From contig JAJDTU010000013.1 in the NCBI GenBank assembly GCA_022826965.1, forward strand, positions 372,001-436,000: 64,000 nucleotides of DNA. Direction: 5' to 3'. The notes under the pieces are model-generated. The model did not search any database, was not told where the DNA came from, and saw only the letters and a program-made list of their open reading frames with translations. The position numbers were made by a program, and so were the translations under genes. Below are positions 43,370-51,818 of this stretch, one piece after another. The DNA is from Dehalococcoidia bacterium (GTDB lineage: Bacteria; Chloroflexota; Dehalococcoidia; Bin125). The stretch's first letter is position 1. Each line of letters starts with the position of its first letter.

Positions 43370-44875
43370 CTAGAACACCCCGTCCCAGATAGCGCGTTCT
43401 GTGGCGCGCCATGCAGTTTCGACTCGGAGATCGGGTCCGAGCATCACTTGTGCTCGGGATTCGGTGTCGTACGACGGCCAATCGAGACCATCAATCGACG
43501 GGTTGCCGGTACGGGCGAAGGTGGTCCAGATGTCGATCATGGTGTCGGCCAGCGCGTCGGCGGCGGGCCCGGCTCCAGCGAAGTCGGAGGCCTGGTCGTG
43601 GGTGCCGAAGGCGAAGGGGATGTCAAGCGCGTGGCAGGACCCGAGCTCGCCGTTGTTCATCGGCGACTTCCAGTCGAGGGTGTAACCGAAGGTTGGCGCA
43701 GCGCCGCGAGACCAGGAGTCGGCGAAGCGGAGGGAGGGCATGATCTCGAGGAAATCGCTGGCGACGGCGTCGAGGATGTCGTCGGGCGCGGCGGGTTCGC
43801 CGCGGCCGGCGCGAGCGGTTCGGTAGGCGTCGTAGACGCGCTGGGCTCCGCCGGGGATTTGCTGGAGTCGGGTCATGACGTCGGACTGACTGAGTACTTC
43901 CGGGGGCATCATTGCCCTGATCAGCTTCATCTCCTCGTCAGGGTTGCCGGAGAGGAGCGGAATCGCGCGGTCTGCGCTCGCTGCGGCGGCGGTAGAGAGG
44001 GGTGGTTCGATAAGGAAGGAGCCGTCGACCAGCGGACCGAAGGGCAGGCGCACGGACCACATTTCCTCCAACGCCTCGAAGGCGGCCGCTTCGACGGCTG
44101 CCTGGGCTGCGAGCAGATCCGACGCCGGCAGGCTGCGTAGCTGCTCGGAGCTGGGGTCGTCGATGCCGAGTCGGGCGTAGAACTGGTCGGTCGTCGGCTG
44201 GGTTCCGTTGAAGAGGATGCCATGGTCGCCAGCGGTACTCATGCCGATGGCTCGGTGGAACAGGCCCCGGGCTTCAGGCGAGACGAGCAGGCAGGCGACG
44301 GCGGCTCCGCCGGCGGATTCGCCGAAGATGGTGACGTTATTGGGGTCGCCGCCGAAGTTGGCGATGTTGTCCTGGACCCAGCGCAGGGCGGCGAGCATGT
44401 CTCGCATTCCGAAGTTGGTGCCGCCTAGGGTTGGCTCGTGCAGGAATCCGAGAGCGCCAAGTCGGTAGTTGATCGTGACGACTACGACATCTCCGCGCTG
44501 CGCGAGGTTTGCTCCCGAGTAGAGCGGCTCGCTGCCGGAGCCGAGGGTGAATGCTCCACCGTGGATCCAGAGCATGGTGGGCCGGGAGGCGTCGTCGAGG
44601 CCGGGTGTCCAGACGTTGAGGTAGAGGCAATCCTCGCTCTGGGGCTGGGGCGGGGAGGGGAGGAGGGCGTCGAGGGCGTCCATGCCTTCCTGGAGTGAGA
44701 TTGATCCGAACTCGGTGGCGTCGCGGATCCCGTCCCAACCTGGATGAGGCTGGGGCGCGCGAAAGCGGAGGTCGTCGATTGGGGGCGCGGCGTAGGGGAT
44801 GCCTCGGAAGACGTTGAGGCCGTCTTCCTCAGCTCCCTGGAGTCGACCGGCGGTGGTTTCGACAATGACGGGCAT
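43370..44875 (-). CDS. Type B carboxylesterase, copy 2
   Basis: This 501-residue paralogue of the gene at 40911-42413 keeps the same landmarks: GRLQGAEEDGLNVFRGIPYAAPP, SEDCLYLNVWTPG, HGGAFTLGSGSE, GESAGGAAVACLL and CHALDIPFAFGTH. Divergence is concentrated in the middle, which shapes the substrate pocket in this family, so the two may act on different esters. There is no signal peptide. It diverges from the serine hydrolase genes across repeat copy C. Confidence 0.93.
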   Translation of the reverse strand: MPVIVETTAGRLQGAEEDGLNVFRGIPYAAPPIDDLRFRAPQPHPGWDGIRDATEFGSISLQEGMDALDALLPSPPQPQSEDCLYLNVWTPGLDDASRPTMLWIHGGAFTLGSGSEPLYSGANLAQRGDVVVVTINYRLGALGFLHEPTLGGTNFGMRDMLAALRWVQDNIANFGGDPNNVTIFGESAGGAAVACLLVSPEARGLFHRAIGMSTAGDHGILFNGTQPTTDQFYARLGIDDPSSEQLRSLPASDLLAAQAAVEAAAFEALEEMWSVRLPFGPLVDGSFLIEPPLSTAAAASADRAIPLLSGNPDEEMKLIRAMMPPEVLSQSDVMTRLQQIPGGAQRVYDAYRTARAGRGEPAAPDDILDAVASDFLEIMPSLRFADSWSRGAAPTFGYTLDWKSPMNNGELGSCHALDIPFAFGTHDQASDFAGAGPAADALADTMIDIWTTFARTGNPSIDGLDWPSYDTESRAQVMLGPDLRVETAWRATERAIWDGVF

Positions 44876-44974
44876 GGCGGAGCCTCCCGGGGGTTCAGTG
44901 CTGCGCCGCTCAGGCTAGGGCTGTTCAGGCGGGGGAGGCGGGCGGGGGGCCGGTGATTGTCGACTGTGGGGGCG

Positions 44975-45030
44975 CCCCCCTCTGTCACTCCGTGACATCT
45001 CCCCCCGCTGGCGCGGGGGGGAGAGGGGAT
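44975..45030. repeat. Structured palindromic repeat, copy C
   Basis: This has the layout of copies A and B, but hairpin 1 is changed and lengthened to TGTCAC-TCC-GTGACA (44983-44997), still perfectly paired. Hairpin 2 is TCTCCCCCCGC with GCGGGGGGGAGA, loop TGGC. It lies between divergent genes, so it is not simply a terminator. Confidence 0.8.
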
Positions 45031-45057
45031 CGGCGGGACGGCGGTAGTCTCTGGGTG

Positions 45058-46317
45058 ATGATCCAGACCGCGGTGCTGGCCCGTCTAGACCGACATCTGC
45101 TCGAACGCTACATCGAGCGGGGGAAGATTGCGGGGTGCGTGACGCTGGTGGCGCATCGGGGGGAGGTTGTTCATCTGTCGGCGCTGGGGATGATGGATCT
45201 GGAGGTTGGGCGACGGATGGGGGCGGACTCGATTTTTCGGATCTATTCGATGTCGAAGCCGATTACCTCTGTGGCGATGATGCAGCTGCACGAGCGGGGG
45301 TTGTTCCAGCTCACCGATCCGGTCAGCCGCTTCATCCCGCAGTGGCGCGACTTGCAGGTGCTGGCAGGCGGCGAGTATCCGGACTACCAGACCGGGCCCG
45401 CGGATCGTCCGATGAGCATGCGCGACCTGCTCTCGCACCAGTCGGGCCTGACATACGGGTTCGAGGGTGGACCGCTTGAAGACGGGTACTTCAAGCATCA
45501 GGTATACCGGGCGGGGACGATGCGCGGTCGTGACCTGCAGTCGATGATTGACCGGATGGCCGAGCTGCCGCTCAAGTTCTCGCCGGGCGACCACTGGAAC
45601 TACAGCCTCTCGACCGACGTTTGCGGCCACCTGGTCGAGGTCATCTCCGGGCAGGGCTTCGACGAGTACCTGCGGGAGCACGTTTTCGACCCGCTGGGCA
45701 TGGTGGACAGCGGCTTTCACGTGCCCGCCGACAAGCATCGGCGACTGGCAAGCAACTACGAGCTGGATCCTGAGGGTCGGCTGCAGGCGACCGACATGTT
45801 CGGCGCGGATGAGTTCCTCGAGCCACCGACGTTCCTTTCCGGGGGCGGTGGACTGGTCTCTACGGGGCGCGATTATTGGCGGTTCTGTCAGATGATGCTC
45901 AATGGGGGCGAGCTTGACGGGGTCAGAATCCTCGGTCGCAAGACCGTCGAACTGATGACGATGAATCATCTGCCAAACAACAGCGAGCTGACTTCGCGGG
46001 CGCTGGGCAGATGGGTCGATCCAGCGAATGACGGGATCGGGTTCGGGCTGGGGTTTGCCGTGGTGCTGGATCGGACGCGCACGCAGAGGCCGGGCTCGGT
46101 CGGCGAGTACTATTGGGAAGGCTCGGCCAGCACGATCTTCTGGATCGACCCGGTCGAAGACCTGATCGTGATCTTCCTCACCCAATTCATGCCCAGCGAC
46201 GCGTACCCGTTCCGCGACGAGATCTCACAGATCGTGTACTCGGGCCTCGTCGACCAGGCCAGCGAAAGCGACAGGGACGATGACCACAACCGTCGGCAGC
46301 ACCGGAATCTCGATTGA
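45058..46317 (+). CDS. Beta-lactamase-fold serine hydrolase, copy 1
   Basis: This 419-residue protein of the class C beta-lactamase/esterase family is active as an esterase, peptidase or lactamase. The nucleophile motif SxxK is SMSK in IYSMSKPITS (about residue 65), followed by MRDLLSHQSGLTYGF and the Tyr motif WNYSLSTDV. ATG 45058 matches the paralogue start; the frame upstream runs through repeat copy C and is rejected. Compared with copy 2, the end is extended by about 20 polar residues that overlap the start of copy 2 by 38 bp. There is no signal peptide. The substrate is unknown. Confidence 0.88.
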   Translation: MIQTAVLARLDRHLLERYIERGKIAGCVTLVAHRGEVVHLSALGMMDLEVGRRMGADSIFRIYSMSKPITSVAMMQLHERGLFQLTDPVSRFIPQWRDLQVLAGGEYPDYQTGPADRPMSMRDLLSHQSGLTYGFEGGPLEDGYFKHQVYRAGTMRGRDLQSMIDRMAELPLKFSPGDHWNYSLSTDVCGHLVEVISGQGFDEYLREHVFDPLGMVDSGFHVPADKHRRLASNYELDPEGRLQATDMFGADEFLEPPTFLSGGGGLVSTGRDYWRFCQMMLNGGELDGVRILGRKTVELMTMNHLPNNSELTSRALGRWVDPANDGIGFGLGFAVVLDRTRTQRPGSVGEYYWEGSASTIFWIDPVEDLIVIFLTQFMPSDAYPFRDEISQIVYSGLVDQASESDRDDDHNRRQHRNLD

Positions 46318-47503
46318 ATCGCTGGCCCGGCTCGACCGGCACTTGCTGGCTCGGTACATCGAGCCGGAGAAGATTGCGGGTTGTCTGACGCTGATCTCGC
46401 GGCGCGGGGAGATTGCTCATCTGTCGGCGATGGGACAGATGGATCGCGAGCGCGGGACGCCGATGGCGACGGATACAATCTTCCGGTTCTACTCGATGAC
46501 GAAGCCGATCACGTCGGTGGCTCTGATGCAGCTGCATGAGCGCGGCATGTTTCAGCTGACCGATCCGGTGAGCCGGTTCATCCCGCAGTGGCGGGATCTG
46601 CAGGTGATGTCCGATCCTGACGGAGCGGTCACGGACACCTGCGCGCCTGCGCGTCCGATGTCGATGCGCGACGTGTTGTCGCACCAGAGCGGTCTGACGT
46701 ACGGGTTCATGGAGGGGTCGCTGGAGCAGGCGTACGAGCGGACCGAGGTGTACTCGGCGGGGACGATGCGGGGGCGGGATCTGCAGTCAATGATCGACCG
46801 TCTGGCGGAGATGCCGCTGAAGTTCTCGCCGGGGAAGCAGTGGAACTACGGGGTGTCGACGGATGTGTGCGGGTACCTGGTCGAGGTGATTTCGGGGCAG
46901 CGGTTCGACGAGTATCTGCAGGAGCAGATCTTCGATCCGCTGGGGATGGTGGATACGGGGTTCGATGTGCCGGCGGAGAAGATCCAGCGGTTTGCGGCGA
47001 ACTACGAGCGCGGGCCGGACAAGCGTCTTCGATTGATGGACGATCCGGCGACCAGTCACTACGGGGAGCCGCAGACGTTCTTCTCAGGCGGCGGCGGGTT
47101 GGTGTCGACGGCGCACGACTATCACCGCTTCTGCCAGATGTTGCTGAACGGCGGCGAGCTGGATGGCGCTCGGCTGCTGGGTCCGAAGACGATCGAGCTG
47201 ATGACGATGAATCATCTGCCGGACGGTCAGGACCTGTCGGAGCGGGCGCTGGGCAGCTTCTCGGAGACGGCGAACGACGGGGTCGGGTTTGGTCTGGGGT
47301 TCGCGATGATCGTGGATATTCCGCGGACGCAGAATGTGGGCTCGCTCGGCGAGTACTACTGGGGCGGCGCGGCGAGCACGATCTTCTGGATCGACCCGGC
47401 AGAGGAGATGATCGTGATCTTCCTGACCCAGTTCATGCCGTCGGGGACGTTCAATTTCCGGGGTCAGATCAAGCAGATCCTGTATCCGGGTCTGGTTGAC
47501 TGA
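46280..47503 (+). CDS. Beta-lactamase-fold serine hydrolase, copy 2
   Basis: This 407-residue tandem paralogue of the previous gene has SMTK in FYSMTKPITS, MRDVLSHQSGLTYGF and WNYGVSTDV. AGGGACG precedes ATG 46280, which lies inside the end of copy 1, so translation is probably coupled. It ends right after the GLVD that copy 1 reads past. Codon choice is less C-rich here than in neighbouring genes (many GCGG and GGG codons), as it is in the following gene. The substrate is unknown. Confidence 0.88.
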   Translation: MTTTVGSTGISIESLARLDRHLLARYIEPEKIAGCLTLISRRGEIAHLSAMGQMDRERGTPMATDTIFRFYSMTKPITSVALMQLHERGMFQLTDPVSRFIPQWRDLQVMSDPDGAVTDTCAPARPMSMRDVLSHQSGLTYGFMEGSLEQAYERTEVYSAGTMRGRDLQSMIDRLAEMPLKFSPGKQWNYGVSTDVCGYLVEVISGQRFDEYLQEQIFDPLGMVDTGFDVPAEKIQRFAANYERGPDKRLRLMDDPATSHYGEPQTFFSGGGGLVSTAHDYHRFCQMLLNGGELDGARLLGPKTIELMTMNHLPDGQDLSERALGSFSETANDGVGFGLGFAMIVDIPRTQNVGSLGEYYWGGAASTIFWIDPAEEMIVIFLTQFMPSGTFNFRGQIKQILYPGLVD

Positions 47504-47550
47504 ACGGCTAGACTTCTTGCAAATTCGTTCTTGTTGAACCTGGATCTGAG

Positions 47551-48531
47551 ATGGCCGACATTCCTGACGCGCTTCCGACGTACGACCAGCTTCCCTACAA
47601 GTCGGGCAATCCGGCCAAGACGGCCTGGGGGTTGTTTGGCGACGACGACCAGGTGGGGATGTTCAACCTGCAGACGCCGGAGCGGATTGTCCAGGCGGCG
47701 TCGCTGATCAACAAGGGCAAGATGTTCCCGATGAACTGGGACCAGTCGCTGCCGAGTCCTCCGCTGTACAACCGCGGGGCGGTGCGGCACACGGTGATGC
47801 GGCGGGCGGGGTTTGGACACCACGGGGATGACGTGCTGGACAACTTCTACACGCAGCAGTCATCGCAGTGGGACGCTCTAACGCATGTGGGCGACTTTGA
47901 GCACGGTTTCTGGGGCGGCGTGACGAATGAGTGGCTGCTCGAGAATCGGGACGCGCCGAAGCTGGGGATCGAGCACTGGGCGCAGCGCGGGATCGCCGGG
48001 CGGGCAGTGTTGCTGGACCTGGGGCGCTGGTTCGAGTCGCAAGGGCAGCCGTTGTCGATGGATGAGTACCGACCGATATCGGCGGACGAGGTGGAGGCGT
48101 GCCGCGCGGCGCAGGCGGTTGAGCTGCGTGACGGGGATGTGCTGCTGATCCGGATCGGCTGGATCGGGTGGTATGAGCAGACCGACTTCATGAAGCGGCA
48201 AGAACTGTCACAGATGCCCAATCTCGCGTTCCCGGGGCTTGGGTGCTCGGAGGAGATGGCGGCTTACATCTTTGACCACCACCCGTCGGCGGTGTGTTCG
48301 GACAACCCGGCGCTTGAGGCGTGGCCGCCGCCGAACTTCGCCGATCCGGACGGCTTCCTGCACCACTGGATCATCGGCCGGTTCGGGATGGCGATTGGCG
48401 AGATGTTCACGCTCGACGCGCTGGCCGACGACTGCGCAGCGGACGGCGTGTATGAGTCGTTCTTCGCGGCGGCTCCGCTCAACGTGAGCGGCGGCACGGG
48501 GAGTCCACCGAATGGTCTGGCGATCAAGTAG
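47551..48531 (+). CDS. Cyclase-family protein (kynurenine formamidase-like metal hydrolase)
   Basis: This 326-residue protein belongs to the cyclase family (PF04199). Landmarks are WGLFGDDDQVGMFNLQTPERI, the metal region QQSSQWDALTHVG (about residues 107-119), GIAGRAVLLDLGRW and LRDGDVLLIRIGW. The HxGTHxDxPxH motif of the small enzymes is replaced by this longer family form. Members hydrolyse amides or lactones, often in aromatic or herbicide breakdown; the substrate here is unknown. It lies 47 bp after the serine hydrolase pair. Confidence 0.85.
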   Translation: MADIPDALPTYDQLPYKSGNPAKTAWGLFGDDDQVGMFNLQTPERIVQAASLINKGKMFPMNWDQSLPSPPLYNRGAVRHTVMRRAGFGHHGDDVLDNFYTQQSSQWDALTHVGDFEHGFWGGVTNEWLLENRDAPKLGIEHWAQRGIAGRAVLLDLGRWFESQGQPLSMDEYRPISADEVEACRAAQAVELRDGDVLLIRIGWIGWYEQTDFMKRQELSQMPNLAFPGLGCSEEMAAYIFDHHPSAVCSDNPALEAWPPPNFADPDGFLHHWIIGRFGMAIGEMFTLDALADDCAADGVYESFFAAAPLNVSGGTGSPPNGLAIK

Positions 48532-48597
48532 GCAAGTAGGAGTAGCCTCTGTGCGTGTTGAATGGTGGAGCGGGAATCGCGGACTAAGGCGCGGGAC

Positions 48598-49131
48598 ATG
48601 ACCGACTCGAAGATCGAAATTGTCCAGGGCGACATCACCAGGCAAGAGGTTGACGCGATCGTGAACGCGGCGAACAACCACCTGTGGATGGGCGCCGGGA
48701 CGGCGGGCGCGATCGTCCGCGCCGGCGGTCGCGAGATTGAGGACGAAGCGATACGCCAGGGCCCGATCGAGGTCGGTGAGGCGGTCGTGACCGGATCCGG
48801 CAACCTTTCCTGTCGTCACGTGATTCACGCGGCGGCGATGGGGCAGGATCTGCACACGTCGGCGGACAAGATCCGCGCGTCGACGGCCAACGCGCTCAAG
48901 CGGGCCGAGGAGCTGGGGATCAGTTCGGTCGCGTTTCCCGCGCTGGGCACGGGCGTCGGCGGCTTCGACTACACGCAGGCCGCTGAGATCATGCTCACGG
49001 TCTGCTACGAGCGATCCGGCAGCGCCCAGAGCGTCCGAACGATACGTTTCGTTCTGTTCGACCAGCGGGCCTTCGAAGCCTTCCACGAGGTGGCGGACAA
49101 CCTTGAGTCGGCTGCGGAGATGCATCAATAG
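48598..49131 (+). CDS. Macrodomain protein
   Basis: This is a 177-residue ADP-ribose-binding macrodomain. It begins IEIVQGDITRQEVDAIVNAANNHLWMGAGTAGAI, the classic macro motif. VIHAAAMGQD and FPALGTGVGGFDY follow, forming the phosphate loop. The start is ATG 48598; the earlier ATG at 48562 would add a polar, unconserved stretch. It may hydrolyse or sense ADP-ribose products, including O-acetyl-ADP-ribose. A separate ADP-ribosylglycohydrolase is at 5511-6497. Confidence 0.93.
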   Translation: MTDSKIEIVQGDITRQEVDAIVNAANNHLWMGAGTAGAIVRAGGREIEDEAIRQGPIEVGEAVVTGSGNLSCRHVIHAAAMGQDLHTSADKIRASTANALKRAEELGISSVAFPALGTGVGGFDYTQAAEIMLTVCYERSGSAQSVRTIRFVLFDQRAFEAFHEVADNLESAAEMHQ

Positions 49132-49169
49132 GCTGAAGACAGCTGACTGCTCACACTCTGGAGATCCAC

Positions 49170-49526
49170 ATGTCACGACGCATCGACCACTGCGAGCTGC
49201 AGGTTCAACGATCTGCGGGCGCTGAGTGGACCTCGGTGACCGCTCTCAGCGAGGCCGAATGGACGGGGTTCGCTCCGGCCGGCTGCGGCGTCGACCAGGG
49301 GCGGGTCATCGCGCTGCCGGACGATGCCGATTCACCGCTGCTCGATCCGAACGCGCCCGATCAAACGTGGCGGCTCGTCGATGCAGCGGGCGACCCGCTG
49401 TTCGAGTTTCTTGGCTATGTGGACGATCGACGGCCGCGTCAGCAGGGGCGAATCGTGCTGGGGATCAGCACGACTCCGGAGCTGCTGGGGGCGTGGACGG
49501 AACTGCAACCGGCAGCGATCGACTAG
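49170..49526 (+). CDS. Small protein of unknown function
   Basis: This is a 118-residue soluble protein of unrecognised family, with beta-rich content (CELQVQRSAGAEWTSVTAL, RLVDAAGDPLFEFLGYVDD). ATG 49170 has CTGGAG upstream. It lies between the macrodomain and adenosyltransferase genes in the same direction, with gaps of about 38 and 30 bp. No function is proposed. Confidence 0.6.
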   Translation: MSRRIDHCELQVQRSAGAEWTSVTALSEAEWTGFAPAGCGVDQGRVIALPDDADSPLLDPNAPDQTWRLVDAAGDPLFEFLGYVDDRRPRQQGRIVLGISTTPELLGAWTELQPAAID

Positions 49527-49556
49527 ATTCCATCGCCTCGCGGATACAATTGGGCC

Positions 49557-50129
49557 ATGCCGCATTACACGCGCTCAGGCGACGACGGCTCGACGACGCT
49601 CTGGGGCGGCGGACGGATTGCGAAGGATCATCCGCAGCCCGAGGCGTACGGAGCGATTGACGAGGCCTCATCGGCCCTGGGCCTTGGCCGCGCCCTGTCG
49701 ACGGACCCTCGGACCCGCGAAATCGCGGTTGGGATCCAGCGGCGGCTGTATCTGATCATGGCTGAGTTGGCGGTCGCGCCGGGTAAGCCGATCCCGGACG
49801 ACTTCACGACCCAGAGTTCGGACGTGGAGCAACTCGAGGCCTGGGCGGTCGAGCTGGAACGACTCGCGCCGCCGCCGAACGAGTTCGTGCTGCCGGGAGG
49901 CTCTCCCGGGTCGGCAGCGCTCGATCTGGCGCGGACGACGATACGGCGGGCCGAGCGTGAGACGGTTCGTCTGCGGGGACACGGCCATCCCGTGAACGAT
50001 GAGACGATCCGTTACCTGAATCGTGCGTCCTCCGTGCTCTTCGATCTGGCCCGCTACGAGGAACAACAAGCGGGCGTCGACGCGATCCGCTCGCGCCCGG
50101 GCTCTACCGCGGATGCGGCGACACAGTGA
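49557..50129 (+). CDS. Cob(I)alamin adenosyltransferase, PduO type
   Basis: This enzyme adenosylates cob(I)alamin to make coenzyme B12. The 190-residue protein is a helical trimer former. GAIDEASSALGLGRAL, FVLPGGSPGSAALDLARTTIRRAER and YLNRASSVLFDLARYEE carry the ATP- and corrin-binding residues of the PduO family. Its ATGA overlap with the following beta-propeller gene implies cotranscription. The need for B12 (for example methylmalonyl-CoA mutase) fits a CoA-ester lifestyle but is inferred. Confidence 0.92.
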   Translation: MPHYTRSGDDGSTTLWGGGRIAKDHPQPEAYGAIDEASSALGLGRALSTDPRTREIAVGIQRRLYLIMAELAVAPGKPIPDDFTTQSSDVEQLEAWAVELERLAPPPNEFVLPGGSPGSAALDLARTTIRRAERETVRLRGHGHPVNDETIRYLNRASSVLFDLARYEEQQAGVDAIRSRPGSTADAATQ

Positions 50130-51373
50130 GTGACATGACGCCGACGCCGCTCGCGTTGATCACGGACGACGCCTCGCTACAGATCGCACACATCTCGGGT
50201 GAGGGGGCGGACTGGACGGCCGAGCTCGAGCGGCGTCTCGACATGAAGGCGGAGGGCATGGTCTTCATGTGGCCGTCGTGGTCGCCGAACGGCGAACAGA
50301 TCGCCGTCTCGGCGTCTTCGCAGCGTCGCGATGACCCCAAACTGGAGCTCTGGCGGACCTCAGGCGAGGGCGGCGAGACCGAACCAATCTTCCAGAATCC
50401 ACGCGATGGTCGGCAGGTCATCGCTGCGGGTCTGGCCCACTACGTGAACTGGGCACCATCGGGGCGGGCGCTGGCCGTTGTCGCAAACGTGGGCAGCGGA
50501 CTGGCGGTCAACCTGGTTGCGGCGAGCGGGCAGGGTCGCCCGCGTCGGCTGGTCGACGGCGCGCCGCTGTACTTCGCCTGGGCGCCGGATGGTCGCGCGG
50601 TGATCGTTCATCGGGCGGCGCAACTGATCCTGTTCGATCTGACGGCTGAGTCCGAGGGCCCAATCCAGATTCAACGCGTGCGGCCGAGCTTTCGCTCGCC
50701 TGCCTGGTCGCCAGATGGATCCGCCGTGTATTTCGCCAAGCCCCGACCAGGCGGCGGCTCGATCATCGTCGGCGCTCGACGCAGCGAGATCGGCCAGGGC
50801 GGCGAGCATGAAGAGTTGATGGAGCTGACGGGCGCGGCCTCGTTCGTGGCCTCTCCCAGCGACAATCGACTGGCCGTGCTGACGCTCTCGTCGGGCGACG
50901 CGGAAGGCCGCGAGCTCACGATCCTCGATCCGATCACCGGCGTGCAACAGCCGATCATCGATCGGGCGATCAACGGTATCGTCTGGGATCCGGACGGGCG
51001 TGCGCTCTACGCCTTTGAACCGCAACCCTCGAGCACAATGATCGCCTTGACGAAGTACAAGCTCGACCGCCAGGGCGAGTACATCGGCAGCGAACGGCTG
51101 GCTCGTTTCCAGCCATCGGCCGAATTCGCGACGATGCTCAATTTCCACGATCAGTTCGCGCATTCGCACCAGATCATTAGTCCCTGCGGCCGCTGGATTA
51201 CATTTGCCGGCCTCGCGCTGGGGAACGGCGGCTCCGGCCGCCGAGGGTTTGGTCCGCAGAACGGTTCGTACATCGTTCCGACGGATGGGTCTGCGCCGCC
51301 GCGCCGCGTGTCGGCGGGTAGTATTGCCTTCTTCCCACCGGGACTTCCGGCAACGACAGGCCGAACAGACTGA
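50126..51373 (+). CDS. PD40/TolB-like beta-propeller protein
   Basis: This is a 415-residue repeat protein with several PD40 blades, visible as PSWSPNGEQIAVSA, NWAPSGRALAVVA, AWAPDGRAVIVHR, AWSPDGSAVYFAK and WDPDGRALYAFE. It has no signal peptide, so it is unlikely to be periplasmic TolB. It could be a cytosolic scaffold. It is coupled to the adenosyltransferase gene by a 4-bp overlap and followed 7 bp later by fur. No function is assigned. Confidence 0.8.
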   Translation: MSDMTPTPLALITDDASLQIAHISGEGADWTAELERRLDMKAEGMVFMWPSWSPNGEQIAVSASSQRRDDPKLELWRTSGEGGETEPIFQNPRDGRQVIAAGLAHYVNWAPSGRALAVVANVGSGLAVNLVAASGQGRPRRLVDGAPLYFAWAPDGRAVIVHRAAQLILFDLTAESEGPIQIQRVRPSFRSPAWSPDGSAVYFAKPRPGGGSIIVGARRSEIGQGGEHEELMELTGAASFVASPSDNRLAVLTLSSGDAEGRELTILDPITGVQQPIIDRAINGIVWDPDGRALYAFEPQPSSTMIALTKYKLDRQGEYIGSERLARFQPSAEFATMLNFHDQFAHSHQIISPCGRWITFAGLALGNGGSGRRGFGPQNGSYIVPTDGSAPPRRVSAGSIAFFPPGLPATTGRTD

Positions 51374-51380
51374 GGGGACG

Positions 51381-51818
51381 ATGGTCTGCACGATCGAATC
51401 GGAAGATCTCCTGCGCAGTAAGGAGCTGCGCGTGACCCGCCAACGTCTGGCGGTGCTGAGCGTGCTGCGCCACTCGGACCAGCACATCACGGCCTCGGAC
51501 GTGTTTGAGCTCGCCCGGCGGGAGGCACCGGAGCTGAACGCATCGACGGTGTATCGCACGCTGACGCAGTTGCGCGACCTCGGCCTGGTCTCGCAGACCG
51601 ACCTCGGTAGCGGGGAGCGCACCTTCAGTTGGCGAACGGAGCGCCCGCATCACCACCTGGTCTGCACTGCCTGCGGCATGCTGAGCGAACTGCCGCACGC
51701 CTTCCTGTCGGACTTCGCGATTCAACTGCAGTCGGAGTTTGGCTTTGAGGCCGACCCGGACCACTGGGCCGTCTACGGACGCTGCCGCGAGTGCGCCAGC
51801 GACGAGCAGCAAGGATGA
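51381..51818 (+). CDS. fur: Fur-family metal-dependent regulator
   Basis: This 145-residue regulator has a winged helix (VTRQRLAVLSVLRHSDQHITA, NASTVYRTLTQLRDLGLV) and a dimerisation domain with HHHLVCTACGML. The structural zinc pairs are CTAC and CREC. The Fur/Zur/PerR subtype is not clear; the HHH cluster and both CxxC pairs resemble Zur or Fur. GAGGGG lies 3 bp before ATG 51381, making this start firm. The frame upstream is inside the propeller gene. It overlaps the prenyl synthase gene (ATGA), so metal control of hopanoid synthesis is possible. Confidence 0.92.
   Translation: MVCTIESEDLLRSKELRVTRQRLAVLSVLRHSDQHITASDVFELARREAPELNASTVYRTLTQLRDLGLVSQTDLGSGERTFSWRTERPHHHLVCTACGMLSELPHAFLSDFAIQLQSEFGFEADPDHWAVYGRCRECASDEQQG

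Noticed and set aside
40840-45030. Insertion-sequence ends or a mobile element
   Set aside because: No transposase or integrase gene lies between the repeats, and no target-site duplications are visible. They are more likely REP-like elements.
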